Below, one piece after another: positions 1 through 7,336 of a stretch of DNA of 10,346 bases. Position 1 is the first letter of the stretch. Each line of letters begins with the position of its first letter. Below the pieces are notes generated by a model. It was given only the letters and a program-made list of their open reading frames with translations. It searched no databases and was not told the DNA's origin. The position numbers were made by a program, and so were the translations under genes. Origin of the DNA: Candidatus Falkowiibacteriota bacterium (lineage in GTDB: Bacteria; Patescibacteria; ABY1; BM507; UBA12075); assembly GCA_030636285.1 (NCBI GenBank), contig DAOVXE010000009.1:1-10346 (forward strand), read 5' to 3'.

Positions 1-1
1 A

Positions 2-826
2 AATGACATTAGGAAAAATAAAATAAAAAAAGAAACTCTGGAGGCGCTTAAATCCAGGATGAATAAGCCGATCAAAAGCTCAATCAAGGCAACCAAGCTG
101 TATACCACCAATTCCCAGGTGGACGCGATCAATGATTATGAACTGTCGCGCCTACCTGGCAAGGAATTTGTTTATGATATGAGATCAGGCTGCGGAAAAG
201 GAAATGAACATATTTTAAAGCAGATGCTCGCTAATTCGCAGATAATCCCGCAAGTGTTGAAATTAAAAAAGCACGCGGTTGTTATGTTTGTTAAAAATAA
301 TTTTGACAGCACCAGCATAAACAGCTATGTTAACGGCACTTTGGGAAAAATAACCGGTTTTACCGAGGAAACCAAATATCCGATCGTGGAAACAACAGAC
401 AAGCGGACGATCATTGCCGCGCCCGCGTCCTGGAAGATCAAGGAGGATGATATTGATCTGGCCTGGATCAGGCAGATACCTTTGCGGCTTGCCTGGGCGA
501 TCACGGTTCATAAAAGCCAGGGCATGGGATTGGATGAGGCGATCATTGACCTGGGCAACACGTTTGAATACGGCATGGGCTATGTGGCTCTTTCCCGGAT
601 CCGCTCTCTTTCCGGCATGCGCCTTTTGGGTTTGAACAAATTGGCGGTAGAGGTTGATCCGGAAATCGTTAAGCTGGATAAAAAATTTGTGCGCCAGTCA
701 AAGGAAGCTAAAACCGAACTAAGCGCGATGGATAAGGAAGAAATTAAAAAGAAACAAAAAGAGTTTATTAAATCCGCCGTAGACAAGAGCAAAGCAATGG
801 ATCTGTTTGACGAGGTTTTTCAATAA
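2..826 (+). CDS. PIF1/RecD-like superfamily 1 DNA helicase, C-terminal part (5' partial)
   Basis: This is the C-terminal portion of an ATP-dependent DNA helicase. The frame is open without a stop to the left window edge, and residues before the ATG at 59 read naturally into the protein, so that ATG is internal and the true start lies outside. Counting from that ATG, LYTTNSQVDAIN (14-25) is a conserved segment of PIF1-like helicases. A small beta-rich section follows at about 70-125 (HAVVMFVKNN, VNGTLGKITGF). Motif V is at 147-157 (AITVHKSQGMG) and motif VI at 175-182 (YVALSRIR, with the arginine finger). The Walker A and B motifs must lie upstream and are not visible. A charged lysine-rich tail occupies the last 50 residues. 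The family unwinds DNA in replication, repair or recombination, and the exact role cannot be told from this fragment. No clear terminator follows the stop. Confidence 0.85.
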   Translation, partial: NDIRKNKIKKETLEALKSRMNKPIKSSIKATKLYTTNSQVDAINDYELSRLPGKEFVYDMRSGCGKGNEHILKQMLANSQIIPQVLKLKKHAVVMFVKNNFDSTSINSYVNGTLGKITGFTEETKYPIVETTDKRTIIAAPASWKIKEDDIDLAWIRQIPLRLAWAITVHKSQGMGLDEAIIDLGNTFEYGMGYVALSRIRSLSGMRLLGLNKLAVEVDPEIVKLDKKFVRQSKEAKTELSAMDKEEIKKKQKEFIKSAVDKSKAMDLFDEVFQ

Positions 827-911
827 TATTTTTATAAATATAATCAAATTTTAATTCATTTTATTTTTCTTTCGAGACGACAAATACCATAGCATAGCAA
901 CATAAACAAAA

Positions 912-931
912 TAAATTAAATTAAATTAAAT
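912..931. repeat. Short tandem repeat, four TAAAT units
   Basis: Four uninterrupted copies of the 5-bp unit TAAAT lie in the AT-rich spacer after the helicase gene. It is probably slippage-prone simple sequence, and no function can be read from it. Confidence 0.7.
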
Positions 932-952
932 CTTTCATAAAAATTATTTCTA

Positions 953-1098
953 CAAAAAAAATCTTCCGTCGGCGGCAATCCTTTCGGATCACCCAATGCC
1001 CTTTCGGGCAAAGACCACTCGCATAGTACCGATCAGAAGACCGTCTTTATGTATGTGGATTTTCAACCATGCCTTAAACAATCCCGAGTGCTCGGGAC
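953..1098 (-). ncRNA. Candidate structured RNA, GC-rich hairpin cluster ending in a T-run
   Basis: A GC-rich island in otherwise AT-rich spacer folds well when read on the minus strand. In transcript order it has: a 7-bp stem TCCCGAG/CTCGGGA (1097-1082); an outer stem AAAGAC/GTCTTT (1048-1043 with 1015-1010) enclosing a possible CGGTC-TTCT-GATCG hairpin; TGCCC-GAAA-GGGCA (1010-997); ATCC-GAAA-GGAT (989-978); a weak CCG-CCGA-CGG hairpin; then eight T residues (961-954). Two GNRA tetraloops appear only on this strand, which favours minus-strand RNA. It lies 3' of the Cys-rich peptide gene and could be its 3' UTR, its terminator region or an independent small RNA. I do not recognise a known RNA family, and the pairing was done by eye. 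Confidence 0.35.
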
Positions 1099-1124
1099 AA
1101 GGGTTAGGTTAACAGATTTTAATA

Positions 1125-1310
1125 TTATTGGCAACAACAATTATCACAGCAGCTTGTCGCCCCTGCTTTTCCAAACTTTTTATCATATTTCTTAACCAAA
1201 TCAAGCTGATCCTTGTTAGCCTTAGCGGCAACTCCGCTTACGATATCTTCCTGTTCTCTAACCGGTAATTTAAAAAATTCGTTTAATATCAGCTTTTTGT
1301 TGTTTTTCAT
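1125..1310 (-). CDS. Small Cys-tailed peptide, 61 aa, unknown function
   Basis: This is an uncharacterised 61-residue protein. Residues 1-47 look like a hydrophilic, helix-prone region rich in Lys, Asp and Glu with no signal peptide or membrane segment. After a Gly-Lys-Ala-Gly linker it ends ATSCCDNCCCQ, with cysteines at 54, 55, 58, 59 and 60. A charged leader followed by a short Cys-dense tail recalls RiPP precursor peptides, but also metal-chelating tails. No maturation enzyme, transporter or protease is encoded in the window. The gene stands alone on the minus strand, has no obvious Shine-Dalgarno sequence, and has a plausible promoter about 70 bp upstream. Coding status is supported by an intact frame in AT-rich DNA with sensible composition. 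The function is not known. Confidence 0.55.
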   Translation of the reverse strand: MKNNKKLILNEFFKLPVREQEDIVSGVAAKANKDQLDLVKKYDKKFGKAGATSCCDNCCCQ

Positions 1311-1382
1311 ACTTTGAATCTTTTACTCATAAAACAAAAAAATCAAAAGTTGGGTTAATTAAATTGTTTTATTATTGATTAT

Positions 1383-1410
1383 AGAATAGCAAAAACAACA
1401 AAAAAGTCAA
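1383..1410 (-). promoter_or_regulatory. Putative promoter of the Cys-tailed peptide gene
   Basis: On the minus strand there is TTGACT (1410-1405), a 16-bp spacer and TATTCT (1388-1383). An overlapping perfect TATAAT (1383-1378) is 21 bp from the same -35 box. Either would give a leader of about 60 nt before the start at 1310. AT-rich surroundings make chance matches likely, so confidence is moderate. Confidence 0.45.
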
Positions 1411-1444
1411 TCAAAAAAGAAGTAAACTAAAAAATTTAACATTT

Positions 1445-1564
1445 AAAATGTATAGAAATCAAATTGTAAAATGTATAGATATTTTTTGAGTTATTAAATA
1501 TATCAGCTAATATTAAATAAACTTACTTTTCAATTTGTATAGTTTTATTTTTTCAATTTGTATA
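1445..1564 (+). repeat. Two pairs of TGTATA direct repeats with 23-bp period (candidate operators)
   Basis: AAAATGTATAGA occurs at 1445-1456 and 1468-1479, exactly 23 bp apart. CAATTTGTATA occurs at 1531-1541 and 1554-1564, again exactly 23 bp apart. All four share the core TGTATA. The two pairs lie 64 bp apart, and the last copy overlaps the -35 region of the following HTH gene. About two helical turns between units would place bound proteins on one face of the DNA, so autoregulation by the HTH-GHKL protein is possible. No protein-binding evidence exists here. Confidence 0.5.
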
Positions 1565-1586
1565 TATTTATATTATCTGCTATAGT
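1558..1586 (+). promoter_or_regulatory. Extended -10 promoter giving a probably leaderless transcript
   Basis: TTGTAT (1558-1563), a 17-bp spacer and TATAGT (1581-1586) preceded by TGC form an extended -10 promoter. The -10 ends only 6 nt before the ATG at 1593, so transcription should begin at or next to the start codon. No Shine-Dalgarno sequence is present, consistent with leaderless translation. The -35 overlaps the last TGTATA repeat. Confidence 0.55.
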
Positions 1587-1592
1587 TTAAAA

Positions 1593-2324
1593 ATGGAAAA
1601 AATATATTCAATTAAACAGGCGGCTGAGATACTGGGAGTAAGTATCATGACACTGCGGCGTTGGGAAAAAAGCGGACGTTTAATTCCGTTGCGTTCAAAA
1701 GGAGGGCATCGTTATTACCGGCCAGAGGATATAAAAGAGTATCAAAAAAATTTGGATATTTTTAAGCTTGCCACAAAATGGGCAGAATCAACAAAGGTCG
1801 AAGAATTGCCAAATTTTTTTTATTGCGCAAGGATTGATGTTTTTTGGGCTCGTTTAGAAAAATTTAAAAATGAATTGTATAAAAATTTAAACGCTAACGA
1901 GGTTTATTCTTTAATTGGATTGATAGTGGGCGAAATCGGAAATAATTCATTTGATCATAATCTCGGCAATTGGCCGGATGTGCCTGGTATTTTTTTTGGC
2001 TATAATCTAAATACTAGGCAGATTGCTCTGGCCGACAGAGGGCAAGGGATTTTAAATACACTAAAAAGAGTGAAGCCGGGCCTGGACAACGATAAAGAGG
2101 CAATGCAAATAGCTTTTACGGAAATTGTATCGGGTCGCGCGCCCGAAGCGCGAGGCAATGGGCTGAAATCCGTAAGAAATATTATTACACATTACAATAT
2201 GAAATTATTTTTTCAAAGTGGAAATGCCAGATTAAATTTAGGCAAAGGAGATGAAGAATTAAATTTACGAGAAACGAAAAAAGCTATCGCAGGCTGTTTG
2301 TCTCTTATGAAATATAATTATTAG
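1593..2324 (+). CDS. MerR-type HTH fused to GHKL (HATPase) domain
   Basis: Residues 1-55 form a MerR-like winged helix: YSIKQAAEILGVS, then LRRWEKSGRL and the wing SKGGHRYY, close to the N-terminal HTH seen in many excisionase and resolvase proteins. Residues about 85-220 are a Bergerat-fold ATPase of the GHKL superfamily, with N-box EIGNNSFDHN (114-123), G1 box DRGQGI (148-153) and G2 box ARGNGL (186-191). No histidine phosphoacceptor domain is seen, which fits a SpoIIAB/RsbW-like serine kinase or anti-sigma role better than a two-component sensor. The next gene, 11 bp downstream, encodes a STAS-like protein, the usual class of partner for such kinases. It is probably a cytoplasmic regulator able both to bind DNA and to switch partners. 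The domain calls are firm and the role is inferred. Confidence 0.8.
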   Translation: MEKIYSIKQAAEILGVSIMTLRRWEKSGRLIPLRSKGGHRYYRPEDIKEYQKNLDIFKLATKWAESTKVEELPNFFYCARIDVFWARLEKFKNELYKNLNANEVYSLIGLIVGEIGNNSFDHNLGNWPDVPGIFFGYNLNTRQIALADRGQGILNTLKRVKPGLDNDKEAMQIAFTEIVSGRAPEARGNGLKSVRNIITHYNMKLFFQSGNARLNLGKGDEELNLRETKKAIAGCLSLMKYNY

Positions 2325-2335
2325 ATCAAAAATGT

Positions 2336-2629
2336 ATGATTATAAAATTAAATAAATTTGGAACAACCCTAACATCCAGACAGTCTGGTAAAGAAGCTTT
2401 CGCGGCTTTTTTGCCAAACCTAAAAAAAATACCAAATAACGAAAAAATAATTATAGATTTTGCCGGAGTAGATATATTCTCTCCTTCGTGGGGCGATGAA
2501 TTTTTTACACCGTTATTAGAAATATGTAAAGATAGAGTATCATTAATAAAATCCAGTAATTTATCGGTCATAGAAACTATTAAAATGCTAGAACTGATTT
2601 ATAATTACAAGTTTAAGATTTCGGAATAA
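2336..2629 (+). CDS. STAS-like domain protein (DUF4325 type)
   Basis: This 97-residue single-domain protein resembles the STAS-like DUF4325 family. The core strand and loop are IIIDFAGVDIFSPSWGDEFF (38-57): a hydrophobic strand ending in Asp, Gly-Val, then Ser-Pro-Ser and a following helix. In anti-sigma-factor antagonists such as SpoIIAA the equivalent loop carries the serine phosphorylated by the partner kinase, and Ser49 or Ser51 sit in that place here. It follows the HTH-GHKL gene by 11 bp with no separate promoter or Shine-Dalgarno sequence, so the two are almost certainly co-transcribed. It is likely a cytoplasmic substrate and binding partner of that ATPase. Whether serine phosphorylation really occurs in DUF4325 proteins is not established from sequence. 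Confidence 0.75.
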   Translation: MIIKLNKFGTTLTSRQSGKEAFAAFLPNLKKIPNNEKIIIDFAGVDIFSPSWGDEFFTPLLEICKDRVSLIKSSNLSVIETIKMLELIYNYKFKISE

Positions 2630-2634
2630 TTTAT

Positions 2635-2755
2635 AGTCAAGGAATTTTCCTCCCGAGGCGGATCAGTCTTGGGCTGAGAATATTCCCGACTACTGTTAGT
2701 ACCCTCTGGGGTATAATATGCCCTTTGAGCACAAGGTACTCTTTAGGATATAACC
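2635..2755 (-). repeat. Structured repeat, copy A (inverted relative to copy B)
   Basis: This is one of two inverted copies flanking the sigma factor gene. Identical blocks are: 2635-2647 with 3657-3669 (13/13), 2681-2698 with 3609-3626 (18/18) and 2718-2747 with 3580-3609 (29/30). Copy A has about 19 extra bases at 2699-2717 and a diverged middle at 2648-2680. Read on the minus strand it carries the same order of blocks as copy B. It lies just after the STAS-like gene. Confidence 0.85.
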
Positions 2756-2773
2756 TGATATTATAAAATAAAA

Positions 2774-2802
2774 AAAATAATCCCGATGATTGGGATTATT
2801 TT
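2774..2802 (+). terminator. Intrinsic terminator, probably bidirectional
   Basis: AAAATAATCCC (2774-2784) and GGGATTATTTT (2792-2802) form a perfect 11-bp stem with a 7-nt loop. A and T runs on either side allow termination in both directions. It ends the HTH-GHKL/STAS transcript and insulates the sigma factor promoter that begins two bases later. Confidence 0.75.
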
Positions 2803-2803
2803 A

Positions 2804-2832
2804 TTGCCGGATGCGGTAAATCGCATTATAAT
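2804..2832 (+). promoter_or_regulatory. Sigma factor gene promoter with a dyad operator in the spacer
   Basis: TTGCCG (2804-2809) and a perfect TATAAT (2827-2832) are separated by 17 bp. The spacer is almost wholly a dyad, ATGCG-GTAAAT-CGCAT (2811-2826). It lies upstream of the expected transcription start (about 2839), so it cannot act as an RNA hairpin in this transcript and is better read as a DNA operator. MerR-family regulators bind dyads in exactly this position, and a MerR-type HTH protein is encoded just upstream. Confidence 0.6.
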
Positions 2833-2880
2833 ATTAGTGAGCGCAAGCCAAGCATTTTTTAAAGCGTATTAATAAGTAGA

Positions 2881-3483
2881 ATGGATAAATGCGGGAATAA
2901 AACTGATGAAGAGTTGGTTGAGCTGACCTTGAAAGATCAGGATTTTTTGTTTTGTTTAGCCAGGAGATATGAAGCAAAATTGCTTAGCTATATTTTAAGA
3001 ATATCAAATATTTCCAAAGAAGAGGCCGAAGATATTTTGCAAGAAGTATTTATAAAAGTTTATTATAATTTAAATAGCTTTGATAAAGAATTAAAATTCT
3101 CATCCTGGATTTACCGCATAACTCATAATCAGGTAATAAGCAATTATAGAAAAATTAAAGCTCGCGCTGAAACAATAACATTTGATTTTAAAGATGAGAT
3201 CATAAAAAATATTGTGTCTGAATTTGATATTAAAGAAGAGATTGATTATAAAATATTTAGAGAAAAAATTGAAAAATCATTAAATAATATTGACAGTAAA
3301 TATAAAGAAGTTCTTATCCTATATCTTTTGGAAGAAAAGTCAGGCCGGGAAATTTCCGACATATTAAAGAAAAGGATTAACACAGTATATTCGCTGATCA
3401 GCAGGGGTAAAAAATTATTAAAAAAAGAGTTAGACTTAAAAACTCATGTTACGCACTTATCACGTAAGCAAAGTTATAATTAA
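2881..3483 (+). CDS. ECF-like sigma-70 family RNA polymerase sigma factor
   Basis: This 200-residue sigma factor has only regions 2 and 4, the ECF architecture. Region 2 spans about 22-92: core-binding and -10 recognition helices with EEAEDILQEVFIKVY (47-61) and FSSWIYRITHNQVISNYRK (73-91). A variable linker at 93-130 is acidic and Lys-rich. Region 4 spans about 131-184: LNNIDSKYKEVLILYLLEE, then the -35 binding HTH GREISDILKKRINTVYSLISRGKKLL. It directs RNA polymerase to an alternative promoter set. The ATG at 2881 sits about 42 nt after the predicted transcription start and has no Shine-Dalgarno sequence. The last codons (Q197 to stop) lie inside the left arm of a 31-bp inverted repeat, so the polar C-terminal tail after LKKELD may be a product of that insertion. 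The membrane protein downstream is the likely cognate regulator. Confidence 0.9.
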   Translation: MDKCGNKTDEELVELTLKDQDFLFCLARRYEAKLLSYILRISNISKEEAEDILQEVFIKVYYNLNSFDKELKFSSWIYRITHNQVISNYRKIKARAETITFDFKDEIIKNIVSEFDIKEEIDYKIFREKIEKSLNNIDSKYKEVLILYLLEEKSGREISDILKKRINTVYSLISRGKKLLKKELDLKTHVTHLSRKQSYN

Positions 3484-3560
3484 TGTAATTTAAACAAAAA
3501 CGAGGATAAAAACAAGTTTTATCTTAGCATTTTTGTTTAAATTACATTAATTATAACTTT
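3470..3560. repeat. Perfect 31-bp inverted repeat spanning the sigma factor stop codon
   Basis: The left arm 3470-3500 and right arm 3530-3560 are perfect reverse complements over 31 bp, separated by 29 nt. The spacer contains a further stem GATAAAA/TTTTATC (3505-3511 with 3517-3523) around a 5-nt loop. The left arm contains the last codons and stop of the sigma gene. The stem is very AT-rich and lacks a GC base with a clean T-tail, so it is not a typical intrinsic terminator. It could extrude as a cruciform or form a long double-stranded RNA hairpin. Confidence 0.9.
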
Positions 3561-3566
3561 TTCTAA

Positions 3567-3669
3567 GGTCAAGTTATGCCCTAAAGAGTACCTTGTGCCC
3601 AAAGGGCATAACAGTAGTCGGGAATACGCCCCGAAGGAAGTGCCCTTGGGGTGCTCAAATTCCTTGACT
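3567..3669 (+). repeat. Structured repeat, copy B (inverted relative to copy A)
   Basis: This copy folds into a compact three-way arrangement. The outer stem is GGTCAAG (3567-3573) with CTTGACT (3663-3669). Arm one is GTTATGCCC (3573-3581) with GGGCATAAC (3604-3612). Arm two is CGCCCC (3627-3632) with GGGGTG (3648-3653). The blocks shared with copy A are given in that entry. It lies between the sigma factor gene and the membrane protein gene, right after the 31-bp inverted repeat. Confidence 0.85.
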
Positions 3670-3692
3670 GAAAAATATTTAGCGCGTAAAGT
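3664..3692 (+). promoter_or_regulatory. Weak putative promoter formed at the end of repeat copy B
   Basis: TTGACT (3664-3669) is the terminal sequence of repeat copy B and matches a -35 box in 5 of 6 positions. A 17-bp spacer leads to TAAAGT (3687-3692), a 4 of 6 match to a -10 box. It would start transcription a few bases before the ATG at 3704. It is plausible but weak. Confidence 0.3.
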
Positions 3693-3703
3693 GAGTTAAA
3701 AAT

Positions 3704-4426
3704 ATGAACAAGCAAATAAAACAAATCGGCGAAAAAGCGCTGCAAATTATTAAGCAAAAAAAAATAAGCCCAAGATCAAAATGGCAGTGCTTGCTGTACA
3801 ATAAAATGGCCTGGGGCCTAAGTTTTGCTTTTGTTATTATTGGAAGTTTGGCGTTTTCCGTGGTGATATATATGGTAAAGAATAATGACTGGGATATGTA
3901 TAGCCATCTGGGCGACAGTCTGGCTGAGTTCATTATTGTTACTCTGCCTTATTTCTGGATTGTGTTATTAATATTGTTGGTTTATTTGGCGTTTTTCAGC
4001 TCCAAATTTACCGAGCAAGGGTATCGCTATAAATTAATAACTTTATTATCTCTTGGATTATTAATAAATATTGTATTAGGCGTAATTTTTTATAACATTG
4101 GATTTGGCCGGATCATTGATTCTTATTTACAGGATAAAGTGCCAACATATAATTATATGTTTATAAATAAAGCAAAGATGTGGACTCAGCCGGAAAAAGG
4201 CCTTTTAACCGGTATTATAATTTCGGCAAACAAAGATCAGTTAACAATTAAAGATTATAAAAATAATTTATGGAACATAGAATTGGATGAAAATGTAATA
4301 GTAAAAGGACGAATAAAAATTGATGTTGGTTTAAGAATAAATATAATAGGGGGAAAACAAGATAATAATCATTTTTTAGCCAAAGAAATAAGGCCATGCG
4401 CCAGAAGGGGCTTAGGGCTTAAGTAA
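3704..4426 (+). CDS. Three-helix membrane protein, putative anti-sigma or sensor partner
   Basis: This 240-residue membrane protein belongs to no family I can name. The N-terminal 36 residues are basic and should be cytoplasmic (KQIGEKALQIIKQKK, then SPRSKWQ). Predicted membrane helices lie at about 37-58, 76-99 and 110-131, with a short basic loop (KFTEQGYRYK) between helices 2 and 3. This puts the C-terminal part outside. Residues 164-230 alternate hydrophobic and polar residues like a small beta-barrel or OB-like fold (GLLTGIIISA, QLTIKD, WNIELD, RINIIGG, FLAKEI). Lying directly downstream of an ECF sigma factor, with a cytoplasmic head and an outer domain, it has the layout of a membrane-anchored anti-sigma factor. 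No recognised anti-sigma motif is present, so this is inference. Its stop is 6 bp from that of convergent uvrA. Confidence 0.65.
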   Translation: MNKQIKQIGEKALQIIKQKKISPRSKWQCLLYNKMAWGLSFAFVIIGSLAFSVVIYMVKNNDWDMYSHLGDSLAEFIIVTLPYFWIVLLILLVYLAFFSSKFTEQGYRYKLITLLSLGLLINIVLGVIFYNIGFGRIIDSYLQDKVPTYNYMFINKAKMWTQPEKGLLTGIIISANKDQLTIKDYKNNLWNIELDENVIVKGRIKIDVGLRINIIGGKQDNNHFLAKEIRPCARRGLGLK

Positions 4427-4432
4427 AAATAA

Positions 4433-7336
4433 CTATTTAATTAATTTACTAAGATATTTTCCGGTGTAACTATTTTTTACTTTAATAATATCATGGGGCG
4501 TGCCCTGAGCCACGACCTGACCGCCCTGGTCCCCGCCCTCCGGACCCAGGTCAATGATCCAGTCAACCGATTTGATCACGTCCAAATTGTGCTCAATTAT
4601 TAAAACCGTGTTGCCTTTGTCAGCCAGTTGATTCAGGACATCCAAAAGCCTTTTAATATCGTCAAAGTGCAGGCCGGTAGTCGGTTCATCCAGAATATAC
4701 AGGGTTTTGCCGGTAGCGCGGCGGGACAGCTCGGTAGAGAGCTTGACCCGCTGAGCTTCCCCGCCGGAAAGAGTGGTGGCGGACTGGCCAAGCTTTATAT
4801 ATCCAAGGCCGACTTTGTTCAGAGTAGAAAGTTTTTGTTCAACAATCGGGATATTTTTGAAAAATTCACTGGCCTCTTCCACGGTCATTTGGAGAACTTC
4901 GGAAATATTTTTGCCCTTATATCTAATTTCCAAAGTTTCATTATTATAACGGGTGCCGTGGCAAACATCGCACTCCACATAGACATCCGGCAAAAATTGC
5001 ATCTCAATCCTGACCATACCGTCTCCGGAGCAGGCCTCGCAGCGTCCGCCAACCACGTTAAAGGAGAAGCGGCCCGGTTTATAGCCCTTGATCCTGGCTT
5101 CCGGCAAGCAGGCAAAGAGCTCGCGGATCGGGGTAAAACAGCCGGTGTAAGTTGCCGGATTTGAACGCGGGGTGCGGCCGATCGGTGATTGGTCTATATT
5201 TATTACTTTGTCAATATGGCGCATTCCTTCAATCCGCTTATGCGCGCCGGGCGCGGTTTTGGATCGGTAGAATTTTTGGCTAAGCGCCCGCGCCAGAATA
5301 TCCGTCATCAGAGTTGATTTGCCTGAGCCGGAAACGCCGGTAATCGCGATAAGCTTGCCCAAAGGAAAGCTTATATCAATATTTTTTAAATTATGCTCGC
5401 TGGCGCTGATAATTTTAATTTCATTGCCATTGCCTTTACGGTATTCTTTTGGCGCCGGGATTGATTTTTTACCGGATAAATATTGCCCGGTCAGGGATTT
5501 GCTTGAATTTTTAACCGCTGTTGGGGTGCCGGCCGCGACGATCTCGCCGCCATGGTCGCCGGCGCCCGGACCGACATCCACGATCCAATCCGCGCTTACC
5601 ATGGTTTCTTCATCATGTTCAACCACAATTACCGTGTTCCCCAGGTCGCGAAGCTTTTTAATAGTCATGATCAGGCGTTTATTATCGCGCTGATGCAAAC
5701 CGATTGAGGGTTCGTCCAGTATATAAATAACTCCGACCAGAGAAGTTCCGATCTGATTGGCCAGCCGGATCCGCTGGGCTTCGCCGCCCGAGAGAGTGTT
5801 GGCCGCGCGATCCAGGGTCAAGTAAGATAAGCCCACGTTCATTAGGAAATTCAAACGGACGCTTATTTCTTTAAGGATTTGATCGGCGATTTTTTTCTCG
5901 CGGGCGTTTAATTTATTTGTTTTATTTAATTCATCAAAAAACACCTGGGATTCGTCTATGGTCTTGGTGGTTATATCATATATGGAATGCTTGCAAATTT
6001 TTATTGCCAGCATTTCTTTTTTTAGCCTTTGTCCGTTGCAGGTCGGGCAGAGAAAAACGCGCATATATTGTTCAATTTCGCGGCGGGTATAATCGGACTC
6101 GGTTTGCTGGTAGCGGCGTTCCAGATTGGGAATAACGCCTTCAAATTCAGTGCTAAGCTCGCCGGAGAATCTATTGCTTTCATAATCAACTTGATAATTT
6201 TTCTCCCCGGTGCCGTAGAGAACGATATTCATCTGTCTTTTATCCAGGTTTTTAACAGGGGTATTCAGGTCAAAACCGTTTTTATTAGCCACTGTTCCAA
6301 GAATGCGCATTAGCCAGGTCTGGCCGGTGGCGGTATTGTGCGACCAGGGGCGGATAGCGCCCTGGGCAATAGTCAGATTTTGGTTGATTATTAACTTTGG
6401 GTCAATTTCCAGCTTGGTTCCGAGGCCGGAGCAGTCCGGACAGGCGCCGTGCGGCGAGTTAAAGGAAAAATTGCGCGGCTCCAGTTCCGGCAGGCTGATG
6501 CCGCACTTGGGGCAGCCAAAAGCAGTGGAATAAGTTTTTTCCGACCCCTTTTTAGTTTCATCTTTTCCTTTGACCCGGGACGGGACGGGCGCAATAGGGG
6601 AGGATGATATAATAACTAAACCGTCTGAGAGTTCCAGGGCTTTTTCCACGGCCTCGGTAAAGCGGGCCCGGTCTTCCTTGTTTTTACTAAGATTAATCCG
6701 GTCAATCACTATTTCAACAGAATGCTTTTTTTGTTTGTCTACGCTTAGATCCTCGGCTTCGTCCAGGGTGATTGCATCTTTGTCAAAGCGTACCCGGGTA
6801 AAGCCGGCCTCACGCACATTGGCGATTATTTTTTTATGTTCGCCTTTCTTGTCTTTAATAAGCGGGGATAATATTAGAATATCTTTATTTAAAAAATCTT
6901 TATAGGACTGATTGACTATTTCGTCTATTGTGTAGCGTTTTATTTTATCCCCGCAATCCGGGCAATAAGGAATACCGACGCGGGCGAAAAGCAAGCGGAG
7001 GTAGTCGTATATCTCGGTAACAGTGCCGACGGTTGAACGGGGATTGTGCGGCGCGGTTTTTTGGTCAATTGAGATTGCCGGAGACAGGCCTTCAATCTGA
7101 TCCACGTCCGGTTTATCCATTAATCCGAGGAATTGCCGGGCGTATGCTGATAAACTCTCAACATAGCGGCGCTGGCCTTCGGCGTAAATGGTGTCAAAGG
7201 CAAGCGAGGATTTACCTGATCCGGACAGGCCGGTGATCACGATAAATTTATTCCGAGGCAGGTCAATGCTTACGTTTTTCAAATTATGCACGCGCGCTCC
7301 CTTGACCCTGATTACATTTTGATTGGTTTTAGGCAT
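4433..7336 (-). CDS. uvrA: UvrABC excinuclease subunit A
   Basis: This is the DNA-damage recognition ATPase of nucleotide excision repair, which loads UvrB at lesions. It is complete at 967 residues, a normal length, with tandem ABC modules. The first Walker A is GLSGSGKS (36-43), the first signature LSGGEAQR (515-522) and the first Walker B YILDEPS (538-544). The second Walker A is GVSGSGKS (667-674), the second signature LSGGEAQR (856-863) and the second Walker B YILDEPT (880-886). Zinc modules have Cys275/278/299/302 and Cys766/769/789/792, with further CxxC pairs at 125-128 and 430-433. A Lys/Ser-rich stretch at about 244-270 before the first zinc module looks like a loose linker. It has its own promoter, is convergent with the membrane protein gene and divergent from the lipoprotein gene. 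GC content is clearly higher than in the neighbouring regulatory genes. uvrB and uvrC are not in the window. Confidence 0.98.
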   Translation of the reverse strand: MPKTNQNVIRVKGARVHNLKNVSIDLPRNKFIVITGLSGSGKSSLAFDTIYAEGQRRYVESLSAYARQFLGLMDKPDVDQIEGLSPAISIDQKTAPHNPRSTVGTVTEIYDYLRLLFARVGIPYCPDCGDKIKRYTIDEIVNQSYKDFLNKDILILSPLIKDKKGEHKKIIANVREAGFTRVRFDKDAITLDEAEDLSVDKQKKHSVEIVIDRINLSKNKEDRARFTEAVEKALELSDGLVIISSSPIAPVPSRVKGKDETKKGSEKTYSTAFGCPKCGISLPELEPRNFSFNSPHGACPDCSGLGTKLEIDPKLIINQNLTIAQGAIRPWSHNTATGQTWLMRILGTVANKNGFDLNTPVKNLDKRQMNIVLYGTGEKNYQVDYESNRFSGELSTEFEGVIPNLERRYQQTESDYTRREIEQYMRVFLCPTCNGQRLKKEMLAIKICKHSIYDITTKTIDESQVFFDELNKTNKLNAREKKIADQILKEISVRLNFLMNVGLSYLTLDRAANTLSGGEAQRIRLANQIGTSLVGVIYILDEPSIGLHQRDNKRLIMTIKKLRDLGNTVIVVEHDEETMVSADWIVDVGPGAGDHGGEIVAAGTPTAVKNSSKSLTGQYLSGKKSIPAPKEYRKGNGNEIKIISASEHNLKNIDISFPLGKLIAITGVSGSGKSTLMTDILARALSQKFYRSKTAPGAHKRIEGMRHIDKVINIDQSPIGRTPRSNPATYTGCFTPIRELFACLPEARIKGYKPGRFSFNVVGGRCEACSGDGMVRIEMQFLPDVYVECDVCHGTRYNNETLEIRYKGKNISEVLQMTVEEASEFFKNIPIVEQKLSTLNKVGLGYIKLGQSATTLSGGEAQRVKLSTELSRRATGKTLYILDEPTTGLHFDDIKRLLDVLNQLADKGNTVLIIEHNLDVIKSVDWIIDLGPEGGDQGGQVVAQGTPHDIIKVKNSYTGKYLSKLIK